Shown here: positions 15,870-23,321 of the stretch, piece by piece
Layout of the letters: every line of letters starts with the position of its first letter
Position numbering within the stretch: the first letter of the stretch is position 1
Notes under the pieces: generated by a model
Databases searched by the model: none
Seen by the model: only the letters and a program-made list of their open reading frames with translations
Told to the model about the DNA's origin: nothing
Source: Virgisporangium ochraceum
Lineage (GTDB): Bacteria; Actinomycetota; Actinomycetes; Mycobacteriales; Micromonosporaceae
NCBI RefSeq assembly: GCF_016863655.1
Contig: NZ_BOPH01000113.1
Coordinates: 52,768-116,767 of the forward strand
Direction of reading: 5' to 3'
Length of the DNA stretch: 64,000 bases
Program-made: the position numbers and the translations under genes

Positions 15870-16568
15870 GTGGCACCCGAACAGGATGACGACACGCTGG
15901 CCTGCGTGGTCTCCGGCGATGGACGGCTGCGCGGCGGCGCGTCGCTGAAGTTCTTCCACGGCCCGATGGGCGCCGGCAAGTCCACCCTCGCCCTGCAGCT
16001 CGACCACAACCACGCCCGGCAGGGACGCGTCGGGCTGGTGCTGACCCGGCTCGACCGGGCCGGACCGGGGTGGATCAGCAGCCGCATCGGCATCGGCCGG
16101 GCCGCGGAGGAGATCACCGACGCGACCGACCTGCGCGCGCTCGTGCGCGGGCGGTGGGCCGACGGCGGCCGGGTCGACTACATCATCGCCGACGAGGTGC
16201 ACTTCTACACCGAGGCGCACATCGAGCAGCTGGCCGAGCTCGTCGATGTGTCCGACGTCGATGTCTACGCGTTCGGGCTGGCGACCGACTTCCGCACCCG
16301 CATGTTCCCGGCCGCGCGGCGGCTGTTCGAGCTCTGTGACGAACTGGTGCGGCTGCAGGTCGAGGTGCTGTGCTGGTGCGGGCGTCCCGGGCTGCTCAAC
16401 GCCCGCGTCGAAGACGGTGTCGTGGCCCGCGAGGGCGCGCAGTTCGTCGTGGGGGACACCGACGAGGCGCCGGCGGAGGTGCGTTACCAGGTGCTGTGCC
16501 GGCGCCACCACCGCACCGGCGACCTCGGACCGGCGGCGAACCTGGCCGGCCAGCTGCGGCTAGTGTGA
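15870..16568 (+). CDS. tdk: Thymidine kinase, type II-like, 232 aa
   Basis: It phosphorylates thymidine to dTMP with ATP in the pyrimidine salvage pathway. The P-loop GPMGAGKST is at about residues 31-39 (the family form is GPMxxGKS/T), the Walker B-like IIADEVHFY at about 105-113 includes the conserved Asp-Glu, and the lasso region holds zinc-ligand-like cysteines: CWCG at about 169-172, and one more near the C-terminus in VLCRRHH. The GTG at 15870 lies 8 bases downstream of TAGGCT, suggesting a leaderless transcript. An extra N-terminal stretch of about 25 residues precedes the P-loop. Confidence 0.87.
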   Translation: MAPEQDDDTLACVVSGDGRLRGGASLKFFHGPMGAGKSTLALQLDHNHARQGRVGLVLTRLDRAGPGWISSRIGIGRAAEEITDATDLRALVRGRWADGGRVDYIIADEVHFYTEAHIEQLAELVDVSDVDVYAFGLATDFRTRMFPAARRLFELCDELVRLQVEVLCWCGRPGLLNARVEDGVVAREGAQFVVGDTDEAPAEVRYQVLCRRHHRTGDLGPAANLAGQLRLV

Positions 16569-16575
16569 ACACTAG
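16560..16575. promoter_or_regulatory. 16-bp palindrome, possible operator upstream of a two-component operon
   Basis: CTAGTGT-GA-ACACTAG is a perfect dyad spanning the tdk stop codon. It lies 34 bases before TAGCGT (16610-16615), the probable -10 of the downstream histidine kinase gene, so it is well placed for a regulator of that operon. Confidence 0.35.
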
Positions 16576-16622
16576 TGCCAGCTGTAGGGACCCGCGGGCG
16601 GGCCGTCGGTAGCGTCGTCGAC

Positions 16623-17888
16623 GTGACCACAGCAGTAGCAACCGGCACCGCGATGGCGGCGATCGGGCGGCGGCCGTCGACGTTCCTCCGGTCGGCGTGG
16701 CCGTGGCGGTCGCTGGCGTACCTGGTCTCCGGCGTCGCCCTCGGCGCGGCGACCGTCTCGGTGTTCACCCTGCTGGTCATCGGCGGGGTGGTGACGGCGG
16801 TCCTGCTCGTCGGGCTGCTGGCGTTCCCGCTGATGATGCTCGCCTCGATCTACGTGGCCCGGTTCGAGCGGTGGCGGCTGCGGCTGGTCGAACCGGGCTC
16901 CTTCCGAACCGGTGCAGACCGGATGGCCGCCGACCCGCACCGGCCCGTACCCACCCGTACGTGGCGCGAGCGGTGGCGGTGGGTGCTCACCCGGCTGCGG
17001 GAACCGGTCACGTGGCGGGAGTTCGGGTACGCGGTCGTGTCGTGCCTGGCGCTGTGGTGGATCGACCTGGCCGTCGTCGTGCTGGCGTTCTACATGCCGG
17101 CGGTGTTCATCGGCGCGCCGGCCTACATCGACGACCCGGCGGCCGCGTGGCCGATGGTCCTGTTCGGGTTCGCGCTGATCCCGGTGGCGGCGTACCCGGT
17201 GACGGCGTGGGCCGCCGCCCGCGCCGCGATGACCCGGGCCATCCTCGTGCCGCTCGACGCCAAGCTCGGCGAGGCGGTCCGCTCCCGGGCACGGCTGGTC
17301 GACGCGTTCGAGGTCGAACGGCGCCGCATCGAACGCGACCTGCACGACGGCGCACAGCAGCGGCTGGTGACCCTGTCGCTCAAGCTCGGCATGGCCCGCC
17401 TGGACCTGCCGGCCGGCTCACCCGCGGCGGTACAGGTCGCCGAGGCCCACGAGCTGGCCAGGCAGGCCCTCGACGAGCTCCGCGAACTGATCAACGGGGT
17501 GCATCCGCAGGTGCTCGCCGACCGCGGCCTGCCCGCCGCCGTGGAGGACCTGGCCAGCCGCGCCCCGGTACCGGTCGACGTCGACATGCGCCTGTCCGAC
17601 CGGCTGCCGCGCCCGGTGGAGCTGGCCGCCTACTTCGTGGTCTCCGAGGCGCTGACGAACGTGGCCCGGCACAGCGGCGCCCGCCGCGCCACGATCAGCG
17701 GCCGCGTCGAGAGCGACCGGTTCGTCCTGGAGATCATGGACGACGGCAGCGGCGGCGCCGACCCCGACCGCGGCTCTGGGCTCGCCGGCCTCGGCGACCG
17801 GGCCGCCGCCGTCGACGGCACGCTGACGCTCGTCAGCCCGGCCGGTGGCCCGACCCTGATCCGGGCCGACCTTCCATGTGGGTCGTGA
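16623..17888 (+). CDS. Sensor histidine kinase (NarL/DesK type), 421 aa
   Basis: An N-terminal membrane sensor with about four helices (residues 25-200, the putative-sensor domain common in actinobacteria) is followed by a HisKA_3 dimerisation domain with RRIERDLHDGAQQRLV at about 238-253; the His of RDLHDG is the phosphorylation site. The HATPase domain shows EALTNVARHSGA and DDGSGGAD with a GSGLAGLGDR G-box. GTG 16623 is chosen because TAGCGT lies 7 bases upstream, which fits leaderless translation; an in-frame GTG or ATG upstream is possible. The response regulator gene begins one base after its stop, making them a cognate pair. The signal is unknown. Confidence 0.87.
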   Translation: MTTAVATGTAMAAIGRRPSTFLRSAWPWRSLAYLVSGVALGAATVSVFTLLVIGGVVTAVLLVGLLAFPLMMLASIYVARFERWRLRLVEPGSFRTGADRMAADPHRPVPTRTWRERWRWVLTRLREPVTWREFGYAVVSCLALWWIDLAVVVLAFYMPAVFIGAPAYIDDPAAAWPMVLFGFALIPVAAYPVTAWAAARAAMTRAILVPLDAKLGEAVRSRARLVDAFEVERRRIERDLHDGAQQRLVTLSLKLGMARLDLPAGSPAAVQVAEAHELARQALDELRELINGVHPQVLADRGLPAAVEDLASRAPVPVDVDMRLSDRLPRPVELAAYFVVSEALTNVARHSGARRATISGRVESDRFVLEIMDDGSGGADPDRGSGLAGLGDRAAAVDGTLTLVSPAGGPTLIRADLPCGS

Positions 17889-17889
17889 C

Positions 17890-18534
17890 GTGCGGGTAGT
17901 GCTCGCCGAGGACTCCGTGCTGCTGCGTGAGGGGCTGATCGGGCTGCTGCAGCGGTTCGGGCACGAGGTCGTCGCCGCGCTCGGCAGCGCCGACGGGCTC
18001 GCCGAGGCCGTCGCCACGACCGCGCCCGACGTGCTGATCACCGACGTGCGGCTGCCGCCGACGTTCACCGACGAGGGGCTGCGGGCCGCGGTGGCGATCC
18101 GGTCGCGCCGGCCGGACCTGCCGGTGCTGGTCCTCAGCCAGTATGTGGAGCAGACCTACGCCGCGGAGCTGCTCGACACCGGCCACGACGGCAGCGTCGG
18201 ATACCTGCTCAAGGACCGGGTCGGCGACGTGGAGGAGTTCGCCGACGCGGTGCGGCGGGTCGCCCTGGGACACACGGTGGTCGACCCGCACGTGGTGCGC
18301 CAGCTCCTCGGCCGCCGCAAGGACCCGCTGCACCGGCTGACCCCGCGCGAGCGGGAGGTGCTGGCGCTGATGGCCGAGGGCCGGTCGAACGCGGCGATCG
18401 CCCGCACGATGGTCATCACCGAGGCGGCGGTGGCGAAGCACATCAGCGGGCTGCTCGGGAAGCTCGACCTGCCACCCGACGCCGACGACCACCGCCGCGT
18501 CCGGGCGGTGCTCGCCTATCTGAGAGGCCGTTGA
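17890..18534 (+). CDS. NarL/FixJ-family response regulator, 214 aa
   Basis: The receiver domain begins RVVLAEDS (acidic pair) and has the phospho-acceptor Asp in LITDVRLP at about residue 50 and the conserved Lys in YLLKDRVGD at about 104. A LuxR-type HTH follows with LTPREREVLALMAEGRSNAAIA at about 143-164. It is the partner of the histidine kinase just upstream. I chose GTG 17890, which gives the usual family N-terminus; GTG 17878 is in frame and would overlap the kinase gene. Confidence 0.87.
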   Translation: MRVVLAEDSVLLREGLIGLLQRFGHEVVAALGSADGLAEAVATTAPDVLITDVRLPPTFTDEGLRAAVAIRSRRPDLPVLVLSQYVEQTYAAELLDTGHDGSVGYLLKDRVGDVEEFADAVRRVALGHTVVDPHVVRQLLGRRKDPLHRLTPREREVLALMAEGRSNAAIARTMVITEAAVAKHISGLLGKLDLPPDADDHRRVRAVLAYLRGR

Positions 18535-18550
18535 CCGCGCGCGTGGGCCG

Positions 18551-18588
18551 TTGACCTCAACCTTGGTTGAGGATGTTGGATCGGCGGC
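18551..18588 (+). promoter_or_regulatory. MerR/SoxR-type promoter with 19-bp spacer and internal dyad
   Basis: The -35 TTGACC (18551-18556) and -10 TTGGAT (18576-18581) are 19 bases apart, the long spacer typical of MerR-family promoters. An exact 18-bp palindrome, CCTCAACC-TT-GGTTGAGG (18555-18572), fills the first part of the spacer. The known SoxR box has the same outer CCTCAA...TTGAGG arms. The start of transcription should fall on the ATG at 18589. Confidence 0.7.
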
Positions 18589-19560
18589 ATGCACGCTATC
18601 CGGCTGTACGAGTTCGGCCCCGCCGAGAACCTGCGCTACGAGACCGTCGACGACCCGGTGCCCGGCCCCGGCCAGGTCCGCATCGCGGTCGCCGCCGCGG
18701 GCGTCCACGTCGTCGACACCTCCATCCGCGAGGGTGACGCGCCGCCCGGTCAGAAACCCGACCTGCCGGTGACCCTGGGCCGCGACGCCGCCGGCACCGT
18801 CGACGCGCTCGGACCGGGCGTCGACCCCGTCTGGCTGGGCCGGCGCGTCGTCGTCTACCTCGGCGCCCGCAACGGCGGCTACGCCGAACTGGCCGTCGCC
18901 GACGTCGAGGCGCTGCACCACCTGCCCGACGCGGTCACGTTCGAGGCGGCCGTCGCCATGATCGGCACCGGCCGCACCACGCTCGCGGTGCTGGAGGTGG
19001 CCGCGATCGGCGCCGACGACGTCGTGCTGGTCACGTCGGCGGCCGGGGGGATGGGCGCGCTCGCCGTCCAGGCCGCCAAGCAGGCCGGCGCCACAGTGAT
19101 CGGCGCCGCCGGCGGTCCGGCGAAGGCCGACCGGGTGCGCGGGCTGGGCGCCGACCTCGCCGTGGACTACCTGCGCCCGGAGTGGAAGGCCGAGGTGGAG
19201 GCCGCGCTCGGCGAGCGTCCGGCGACGGTCGCGCTCGACGGCGTCGGCGGCGCCATCGGACGGGCCGCGCTGGAACTGCTCGGCGTCGGTGGCCGGCTGG
19301 TGCTGTACGGGTGGTCGTCGGGCGAGCCGACGCCGATCAACGCCTACGACCTGTTCGGCCGGGGGATCAGCGCGACGGCCGCGATCGGGGCCCGGATCTT
19401 CAACCGCCCCGGCGGCATCCGTGACCTGGAGACCAAGGCCCTGGCCGCCGCGACGACGCTGGTGCCGCTCGTCCAGGCGTTCCCGCTGGCCGACGCCGCC
19501 AAGGCGCACACCGCGATCAGGGCCCGGGAGACGACCGGGAAGGTGGTGCTGCTCCCCTAG
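18589..19560 (+). CDS. Quinone-reductase-like medium-chain dehydrogenase (MDR family), 323 aa
   Basis: This is an NADPH-dependent MDR enzyme of the zeta-crystallin/quinone oxidoreductase type. The N-terminal GroES-like domain starts MHAIRLYEFG and has GRDAAGTVDALG at about 64-75. The nucleotide-binding motif TSAAGGMGALAVQAAKQ is at about 149-165. The zinc ligands of alcohol dehydrogenases are absent, as expected for quinone reductases. The C-terminal FPLADAAKAH and TGKVVLLP are typical. The MerR/SoxR-type promoter suggests induction by redox-active compounds or electrophiles, in line with Streptomyces SoxR targets. The regulator gene is not nearby. Confidence 0.88.
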   Translation: MHAIRLYEFGPAENLRYETVDDPVPGPGQVRIAVAAAGVHVVDTSIREGDAPPGQKPDLPVTLGRDAAGTVDALGPGVDPVWLGRRVVVYLGARNGGYAELAVADVEALHHLPDAVTFEAAVAMIGTGRTTLAVLEVAAIGADDVVLVTSAAGGMGALAVQAAKQAGATVIGAAGGPAKADRVRGLGADLAVDYLRPEWKAEVEAALGERPATVALDGVGGAIGRAALELLGVGGRLVLYGWSSGEPTPINAYDLFGRGISATAAIGARIFNRPGGIRDLETKALAAATTLVPLVQAFPLADAAKAHTAIRARETTGKVVLLP

Positions 19561-19579
19561 CTTCCTGCTCCCCCAGGTT

Positions 19580-19828
19580 CTAGGCCACGTCGTGGGTGGC
19601 GTCGGTGCCGACCCAGCCGGCGAACCGCGCGGCCAGGCCCGGCGGCGAGGCGCCCGGCAGGTCCTGCTGCGCCTGGGCCAGGTACCACTCCATCAGCGCC
19701 GCCAGCTCCGGTTCCCGGGTGTACTGGGCGCGGAGCTGGCGGCGGCGGGTCGGGCACGGCCACGGCGCGCCGCAGCCGGCACACTGCCAGGACGGTCGCA
19801 ACGCTTCGTGGAAACTCACGATTCCCAT
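19580..19828 (-). CDS. Small conserved protein with CxxC...C motif, 82 aa
   Basis: A short soluble protein that begins MGIVSFHEALRPSWQCAG and has the cysteine cluster CAGCGAPWPC near residues 16-25, followed by an Arg-rich helix and an acidic/hydrophobic C-terminal half. I recognise it only as a type often annotated hypothetical in actinobacteria; the cysteines may bind a metal. The ATG lies inside the end of the upstream membrane protein gene (13-base overlap), so they are coupled. Confidence 0.6.
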   Translation of the reverse strand: MGIVSFHEALRPSWQCAGCGAPWPCPTRRRQLRAQYTREPELAALMEWYLAQAQQDLPGASPPGLAARFAGWVGTDATHDVA

Positions 19829-20358
19829 AGTGACCGATCACTGCCAGTGGCAGCCACGGCGTTCCCACGATCGAGCCGCCAGAACCGGTAGGTGGCGGGC
19901 ACCAGGAGCACCGCGCCGAGGAAGAAGTACACGTTGATCGCGTACCCGGCCCACAGCTCGCGACCGGTCGGTGCGGCGACGTCCGGGTCGAGCAGGCCCA
20001 CCAGTCCGGCCGGCGCCACCCCGGTGACCTGGAGCACGAACTCGACGAACCCGGGCACCCCGCGCAGCACCAGCAGCACGCTGCCGACGACCAACGGCGT
20101 CAGCAGCAGCCAGCGCGGGAACCGGCGGCCCCACGGACGCACGGTCGCGAGCACCACCACCGCGCCGATGCCCGCCATGCAGATCAGGGTGAGGTTGTAG
20201 GTGTGGAACGCGGCGCCGGTCATGCCGTCGCCGTCGAGCGGGTTCCAGCCCAGCGACAGCGGGACGTGCCAGCCGACGAACGCGACGAGCCACGCCGCCG
20301 CGGCGTACGCGGGCCAGGTGCGGGGCCCGGTCAGGGGTTGACGTGTGGTCGTGATCAT
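19816..20358 (-). CDS. Integral membrane protein, 180 aa
   Basis: About five hydrophobic helices separated by short loops are seen. A conserved-looking WHVPLSLGWNP lies in the first loop and the protein ends with a short polar tail. The arrangement resembles DUF3995-type membrane proteins, but I am not certain. The ATG at 20358 precedes the first helix closely. It is coupled to the small Cys protein downstream and diverges from a histidine kinase gene 108 bases away. Confidence 0.65.
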   Translation of the reverse strand: MITTTRQPLTGPRTWPAYAAAAWLVAFVGWHVPLSLGWNPLDGDGMTGAAFHTYNLTLICMAGIGAVVVLATVRPWGRRFPRWLLLTPLVVGSVLLVLRGVPGFVEFVLQVTGVAPAGLVGLLDPDVAAPTGRELWAGYAINVYFFLGAVLLVPATYRFWRLDRGNAVAATGSDRSLWES

Positions 20359-20466
20359 GTGTTCCACGCTCCCCCGCGGCGCGCCGGCGCACCTCCCGCG
20401 CCGGTATCCGGTCTCTCCCCCACGGGAGGGAGCCACCGGACCGGGGACCACTGCGACCATGGACGC

Positions 20467-21657
20467 ATGCGGCGGCTGGTGGGGTTCGGGCGCGGGTGGG
20501 TGCACCTGCTGCTGGGTGGTGCGCTGCTGATGCCGTACTTCCTGCTCGCCGAGACGGTCACGAAGGCGGTCACCGGTGCGCCGGTCCGGTCGATCGCCGT
20601 GCAGGTGGCGCTGCTCGCGGCGGTGCTGCCCGCGGTCGCGGTGACGGCGCTGGCCGGTCCGGTGCGGCTGCTCATGGGGGTGGCGGCGCGGGAGCTGCTC
20701 GGCGCCGACACCGCGGCGGCGCCGGCCCGCTCCGTCGACGACCGGCTGCGCACGAGCGCGTGGAGCGTCGTCCACCTCGGCCTCGGCGGGGTGGTGAGCG
20801 CGCTGACCCTCACGCTGCCGCCCGTGGTGGCGCTGTTCGCCACGATGCCGGTGTACGGGCACCGGCTCGGGTCGCACGAGCTGCCCACCGGGTGGGCGGC
20901 GGCGTGGGGACCGGTGGCGGCGCTGGCCGTGCTCGGCGGGCTGGTCGCGGTCGTCGTCGCAGCCCGGGCCCTGCTGACCCGGCTCGCCGGCGCGCTGCTC
21001 GGGCCGTCGGCCGCCGACCGGCTGGCCGCGCTGCGCCAGCAGGTGCAGGAGCAGGCGGTGCGGGCCCGGTTGGCGCGTGACCTGCACGACTCGCTGGGCC
21101 ACGCGCTGAGCGTCATCTCCGTTCAGGCCGGTGCGGGCGAGCGGCGCCTCGACGCCGACCCCGAGTTCGCCCGGGCCGCGTTCGCGGCCGTCCAGGCGGC
21201 CGCGTACACGGCGTCGGAGGAGCTCGACCGGGCCATCGGCGTGCTGAACGCCGGCACCGCGACCACCGCGCGGGAACCCGACCTCGGCGACCTCGACGGG
21301 CTGCTGGGCGCGGTCCGCGACGCCGGGCTGGAGGTCGACAGCCGGGTCGAGCTGCGGCCGGTGCCGGCGGCGGTGTCGCGGGAGATCTACCGGGTCGTGC
21401 AGGAGGGGCTGACCAACGCGGTGCGGCACGGGGGTCGGGCACCGGTGCGGCTGCGGCTGCGGGTCACCGCCGACGACCTCGCCGTCGAGCTGGCCAACCG
21501 GGTCGACGGGGAGGCGCCGCGCCGGCCGGGGCGGGGGCTGCGGGGCATGACCGACCGGGTCGCCGCGCTGGGCGGGGAGGTGCGGGCCGGCGCGGCCGAC
21601 GGGGAGTGGCGGGTGCGCGTCCACGTGCCGTTGCCCCTGACGGGGCCGGCGGCGTGA
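20467..21657 (+). CDS. Sensor histidine kinase (NarL/DesK type), 396 aa
   Basis: Four hydrophobic helices (about residues 12-35, 42-65, 98-125 and 145-170) form the membrane sensor. The HisKA_3 region has RARLARDLHDSLGHALSVIS at about 197-216, with His in DLHDSLGH as the phosphorylation site. The ATPase domain shows VVQEGLTNAVRHGG and a glycine-rich GRGLRGMTDRVAALGG near the end. It is the cognate partner of the response regulator, whose GTG overlaps its stop (GTGA). The architecture resembles actinobacterial drug- or envelope-stress systems, but no signal can be assigned. Confidence 0.87.
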   Translation: MRRLVGFGRGWVHLLLGGALLMPYFLLAETVTKAVTGAPVRSIAVQVALLAAVLPAVAVTALAGPVRLLMGVAARELLGADTAAAPARSVDDRLRTSAWSVVHLGLGGVVSALTLTLPPVVALFATMPVYGHRLGSHELPTGWAAAWGPVAALAVLGGLVAVVVAARALLTRLAGALLGPSAADRLAALRQQVQEQAVRARLARDLHDSLGHALSVISVQAGAGERRLDADPEFARAAFAAVQAAAYTASEELDRAIGVLNAGTATTAREPDLGDLDGLLGAVRDAGLEVDSRVELRPVPAAVSREIYRVVQEGLTNAVRHGGRAPVRLRLRVTADDLAVELANRVDGEAPRRPGRGLRGMTDRVAALGGEVRAGAADGEWRVRVHVPLPLTGPAA

Positions 21658-22313
21658 CCCGGGTCCTCATCGCCGACGACGAGCCGCTCATCCGGGTGGG
21701 GCTGCGCGCGGTGATCGACAGCGAGCCCGACCTGGAGGTCGTCGGTGAGGCCGACGACGGAGCGGCGGTACTCCCCCTGGTCCGTACGCTGGCGCCGCAC
21801 GTGGTGCTGATGGACATCCGGATGCCGCTGGTCGACGGGATCCAGGCCACCCGCCAGATCCTCACGACGGTCCCCGATCCCCCGAAGATCATCGTGGTGA
21901 CGACGTTCGAGAGCGACGAGAACGTCTACGCCGCGCTGCGGGCGGGTGCGCAGGGCTTCCTGCTCAAGAGGTCGCGGCCGGCCGAGATCGTGCAGGCGGT
22001 CCGGGTGGTCGCCAGCGGCGAGTCGCTGCTGTTCCCGGCCGCGATCCGCACGCTGGCCGGCCGGTTCGGTGGCGGTGCCGCCCCGTTGGGCCGCCCGCCG
22101 GGCCTCCCGCTGGGCGCTGCGAACCTGACCCAGCGGGAGGCCGACGTGCTGCGGCTGATGGCCCGCGGCCGGTCGAACACCGAGATCGCCGGCGAGCTGC
22201 ACCTCGGTGTCCAGACGGTGAAGACGCACGTCGGCAACGTGCTCACCAAGCTCGGCGCGCGCGACCGGACCCAGGCGGTCATCGCCGCCTACGAGTCCGG
22301 CTTCGTGTCCTAG
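21654..22313 (+). CDS. NarL/FixJ-family response regulator, 219 aa
   Basis: The receiver domain starts VTRVLIADDEPLIR, with the acceptor Asp in VLMDIRMPLVDG at about residue 53 and the conserved Lys in FLLKRSRP at about 103. A glycine/proline linker (about 140-155) leads to the LuxR HTH with LTQREADVLRLMARGRSNTEIA. The start is fixed by the GTGA overlap with the kinase stop. It forms a two-gene operon with the kinase. Confidence 0.88.
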   Translation: MTRVLIADDEPLIRVGLRAVIDSEPDLEVVGEADDGAAVLPLVRTLAPHVVLMDIRMPLVDGIQATRQILTTVPDPPKIIVVTTFESDENVYAALRAGAQGFLLKRSRPAEIVQAVRVVASGESLLFPAAIRTLAGRFGGGAAPLGRPPGLPLGAANLTQREADVLRLMARGRSNTEIAGELHLGVQTVKTHVGNVLTKLGARDRTQAVIAAYESGFVS

Positions 22314-22322
22314 CCTCGTGTC

Positions 22323-22715
22323 CTAGCCTTCCGCCCGCGCGGCGTTGGCGTGGATGGCGTCGCGCAGGTACGTGGCCAGGCCCGGTGCCACCGCGTCGTA
22401 GGTGGCGGTGAACCGCGGGTCGTCGACGTACATGTCGCCGAGGGACCGGTGGAACTGCGGTCCGCAGTCGTAGAACCAGCGGTTGAGCTGCTGGCGGTGC
22501 TCCTCGGCGAGGTCCATGGCGACCGGGTCGTCGGCGGCGACGCCCGATCCCAGTGCCGCGGCGAGCCGCTCGTTGAGGTCGGCGCCGGCGGCCTTGATCT
22601 CGGCCCAGTCCCGCTCGGTGTAGCGGGCCGTGCGCTCCTGCGACTGCCGGTAGGCGTCGGTGTTCCCCCACCGTTCCCGGGCCTCGTCGGCGTACGGGTT
22701 CTCGATCTGTGTCAT
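22323..22715 (-). CDS. Stand-alone TipAS-domain protein, 130 aa
   Basis: The whole protein corresponds to the C-terminal antibiotic-recognition domain (TipAS) of MerR regulators such as Streptomyces TipA: NPYADEARERWGNTDAY near the start, then alternating short helices with QLNRWFYDCGPQFHRSLGDMY and a YLRDAIHANA end. The N-terminal MerR DNA-binding part is absent. In TipA the same gene also yields a TipAS-only product that binds thiopeptides, so a sequestering role is plausible. It has its own MerR-type promoter, and transcription should begin at the ATG (leaderless). Confidence 0.85.
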   Translation of the reverse strand: MTQIENPYADEARERWGNTDAYRQSQERTARYTERDWAEIKAAGADLNERLAAALGSGVAADDPVAMDLAEEHRQQLNRWFYDCGPQFHRSLGDMYVDDPRFTATYDAVAPGLATYLRDAIHANAARAEG

Positions 22716-22752
22716 GCCACCAGCGTGGAGTCTCCCGCCACTGGAGAGTCAA
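22716..22752 (-). promoter_or_regulatory. MerR-type promoter of the TipAS gene
   Basis: On the minus strand TTGACT (22752-22747) is followed after exactly 19 bases by CACGCT (22727-22722). The spacer carries the interrupted dyad ACTCTCC...GGAGACT. The start site would be about 6 bases further, at the ATG 22715. This layout is characteristic of promoters activated by MerR-family proteins such as TipAL. Confidence 0.6.
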
Positions 22753-22761
22753 GCACCATGT

Positions 22762-22781
22762 TATAGTTGCTCAAGCAACTA
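22762..22781 (+). promoter_or_regulatory. -10 box and 18-bp palindromic operator of the VOC gene
   Basis: TATAGT (22762-22767) overlaps the perfect dyad TAGTTGCT-CA-AGCAACTA (22764-22781). A repressor bound here would block the promoter. The TTGC...GCAA style of half site is common for MarR-family repressors. Confidence 0.5.
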
Positions 22782-22795
22782 CTTGGGAGGTCGCC

Positions 22796-23305
22796 GTGCC
22801 GATCCACCGCCTCAACCACGCCGTCCTCTACGTCCGCGACGTCGAGCGCAGCGTCGCCTTCTACGGCGACGTCCTCGGCTTCACGAAGATCATGGGTTTC
22901 CCGGGTGCCGCGTTCCTGCGCGCCGCCGGGTCCACCAACGACCACGACCTCGGCCTGTTCGAGATCGGCGCCGCCGCCGGCGCGCCGACCGCCGGCCGCA
23001 CCACGGTGGGGCTGTACCACCTGGCCTGGGAGGTCGACACCCTCGCCGAGCTCGGCCGGGTCCGTGACGCCCTCACCGCGGCCGGCGCCCTCGTCGGCTC
23101 CTCCGACCACGGCACCACGAAGAGCCTGTACGGCAAGGACCCCGACGGCCTGGAGTTCGAGGTGGTCTGGCTGATCCCCGCCCACCTCCTCGACGAGGCC
23201 GCCGTCGAGGCGCGCACCAGCATCGGTCGGCTCGACCTGGCCGCCGAGATCGCGAGGTACGGCCCCGACACGAAGGGCGGCGTGGGGATCTCAGTACCGG
23301 CCTGA
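22796..23305 (+). CDS. VOC-family protein (glyoxalase/extradiol dioxygenase fold), 169 aa
   Basis: It starts MPIHRLNHAVLYVRDVERSV with the metal-ligand His of the first beta-alpha-beta-beta-beta module, and has LYHLAWEVD at about 72-80 opening the second module and KDPDGLEFEVVW at about 119-130 with the late Glu ligand. Such proteins use a divalent metal for dioxygenase, isomerase or resistance functions. The substrate is unknown. GGGAGG 6 bases upstream supports the GTG at 22796. A palindromic operator overlaps its promoter, so it should be inducible. Confidence 0.85.
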   Translation: MPIHRLNHAVLYVRDVERSVAFYGDVLGFTKIMGFPGAAFLRAAGSTNDHDLGLFEIGAAAGAPTAGRTTVGLYHLAWEVDTLAELGRVRDALTAAGALVGSSDHGTTKSLYGKDPDGLEFEVVWLIPAHLLDEAAVEARTSIGRLDLAAEIARYGPDTKGGVGISVPA

Positions 23306-23321
23306 GACCCCCGGCCGTCCG

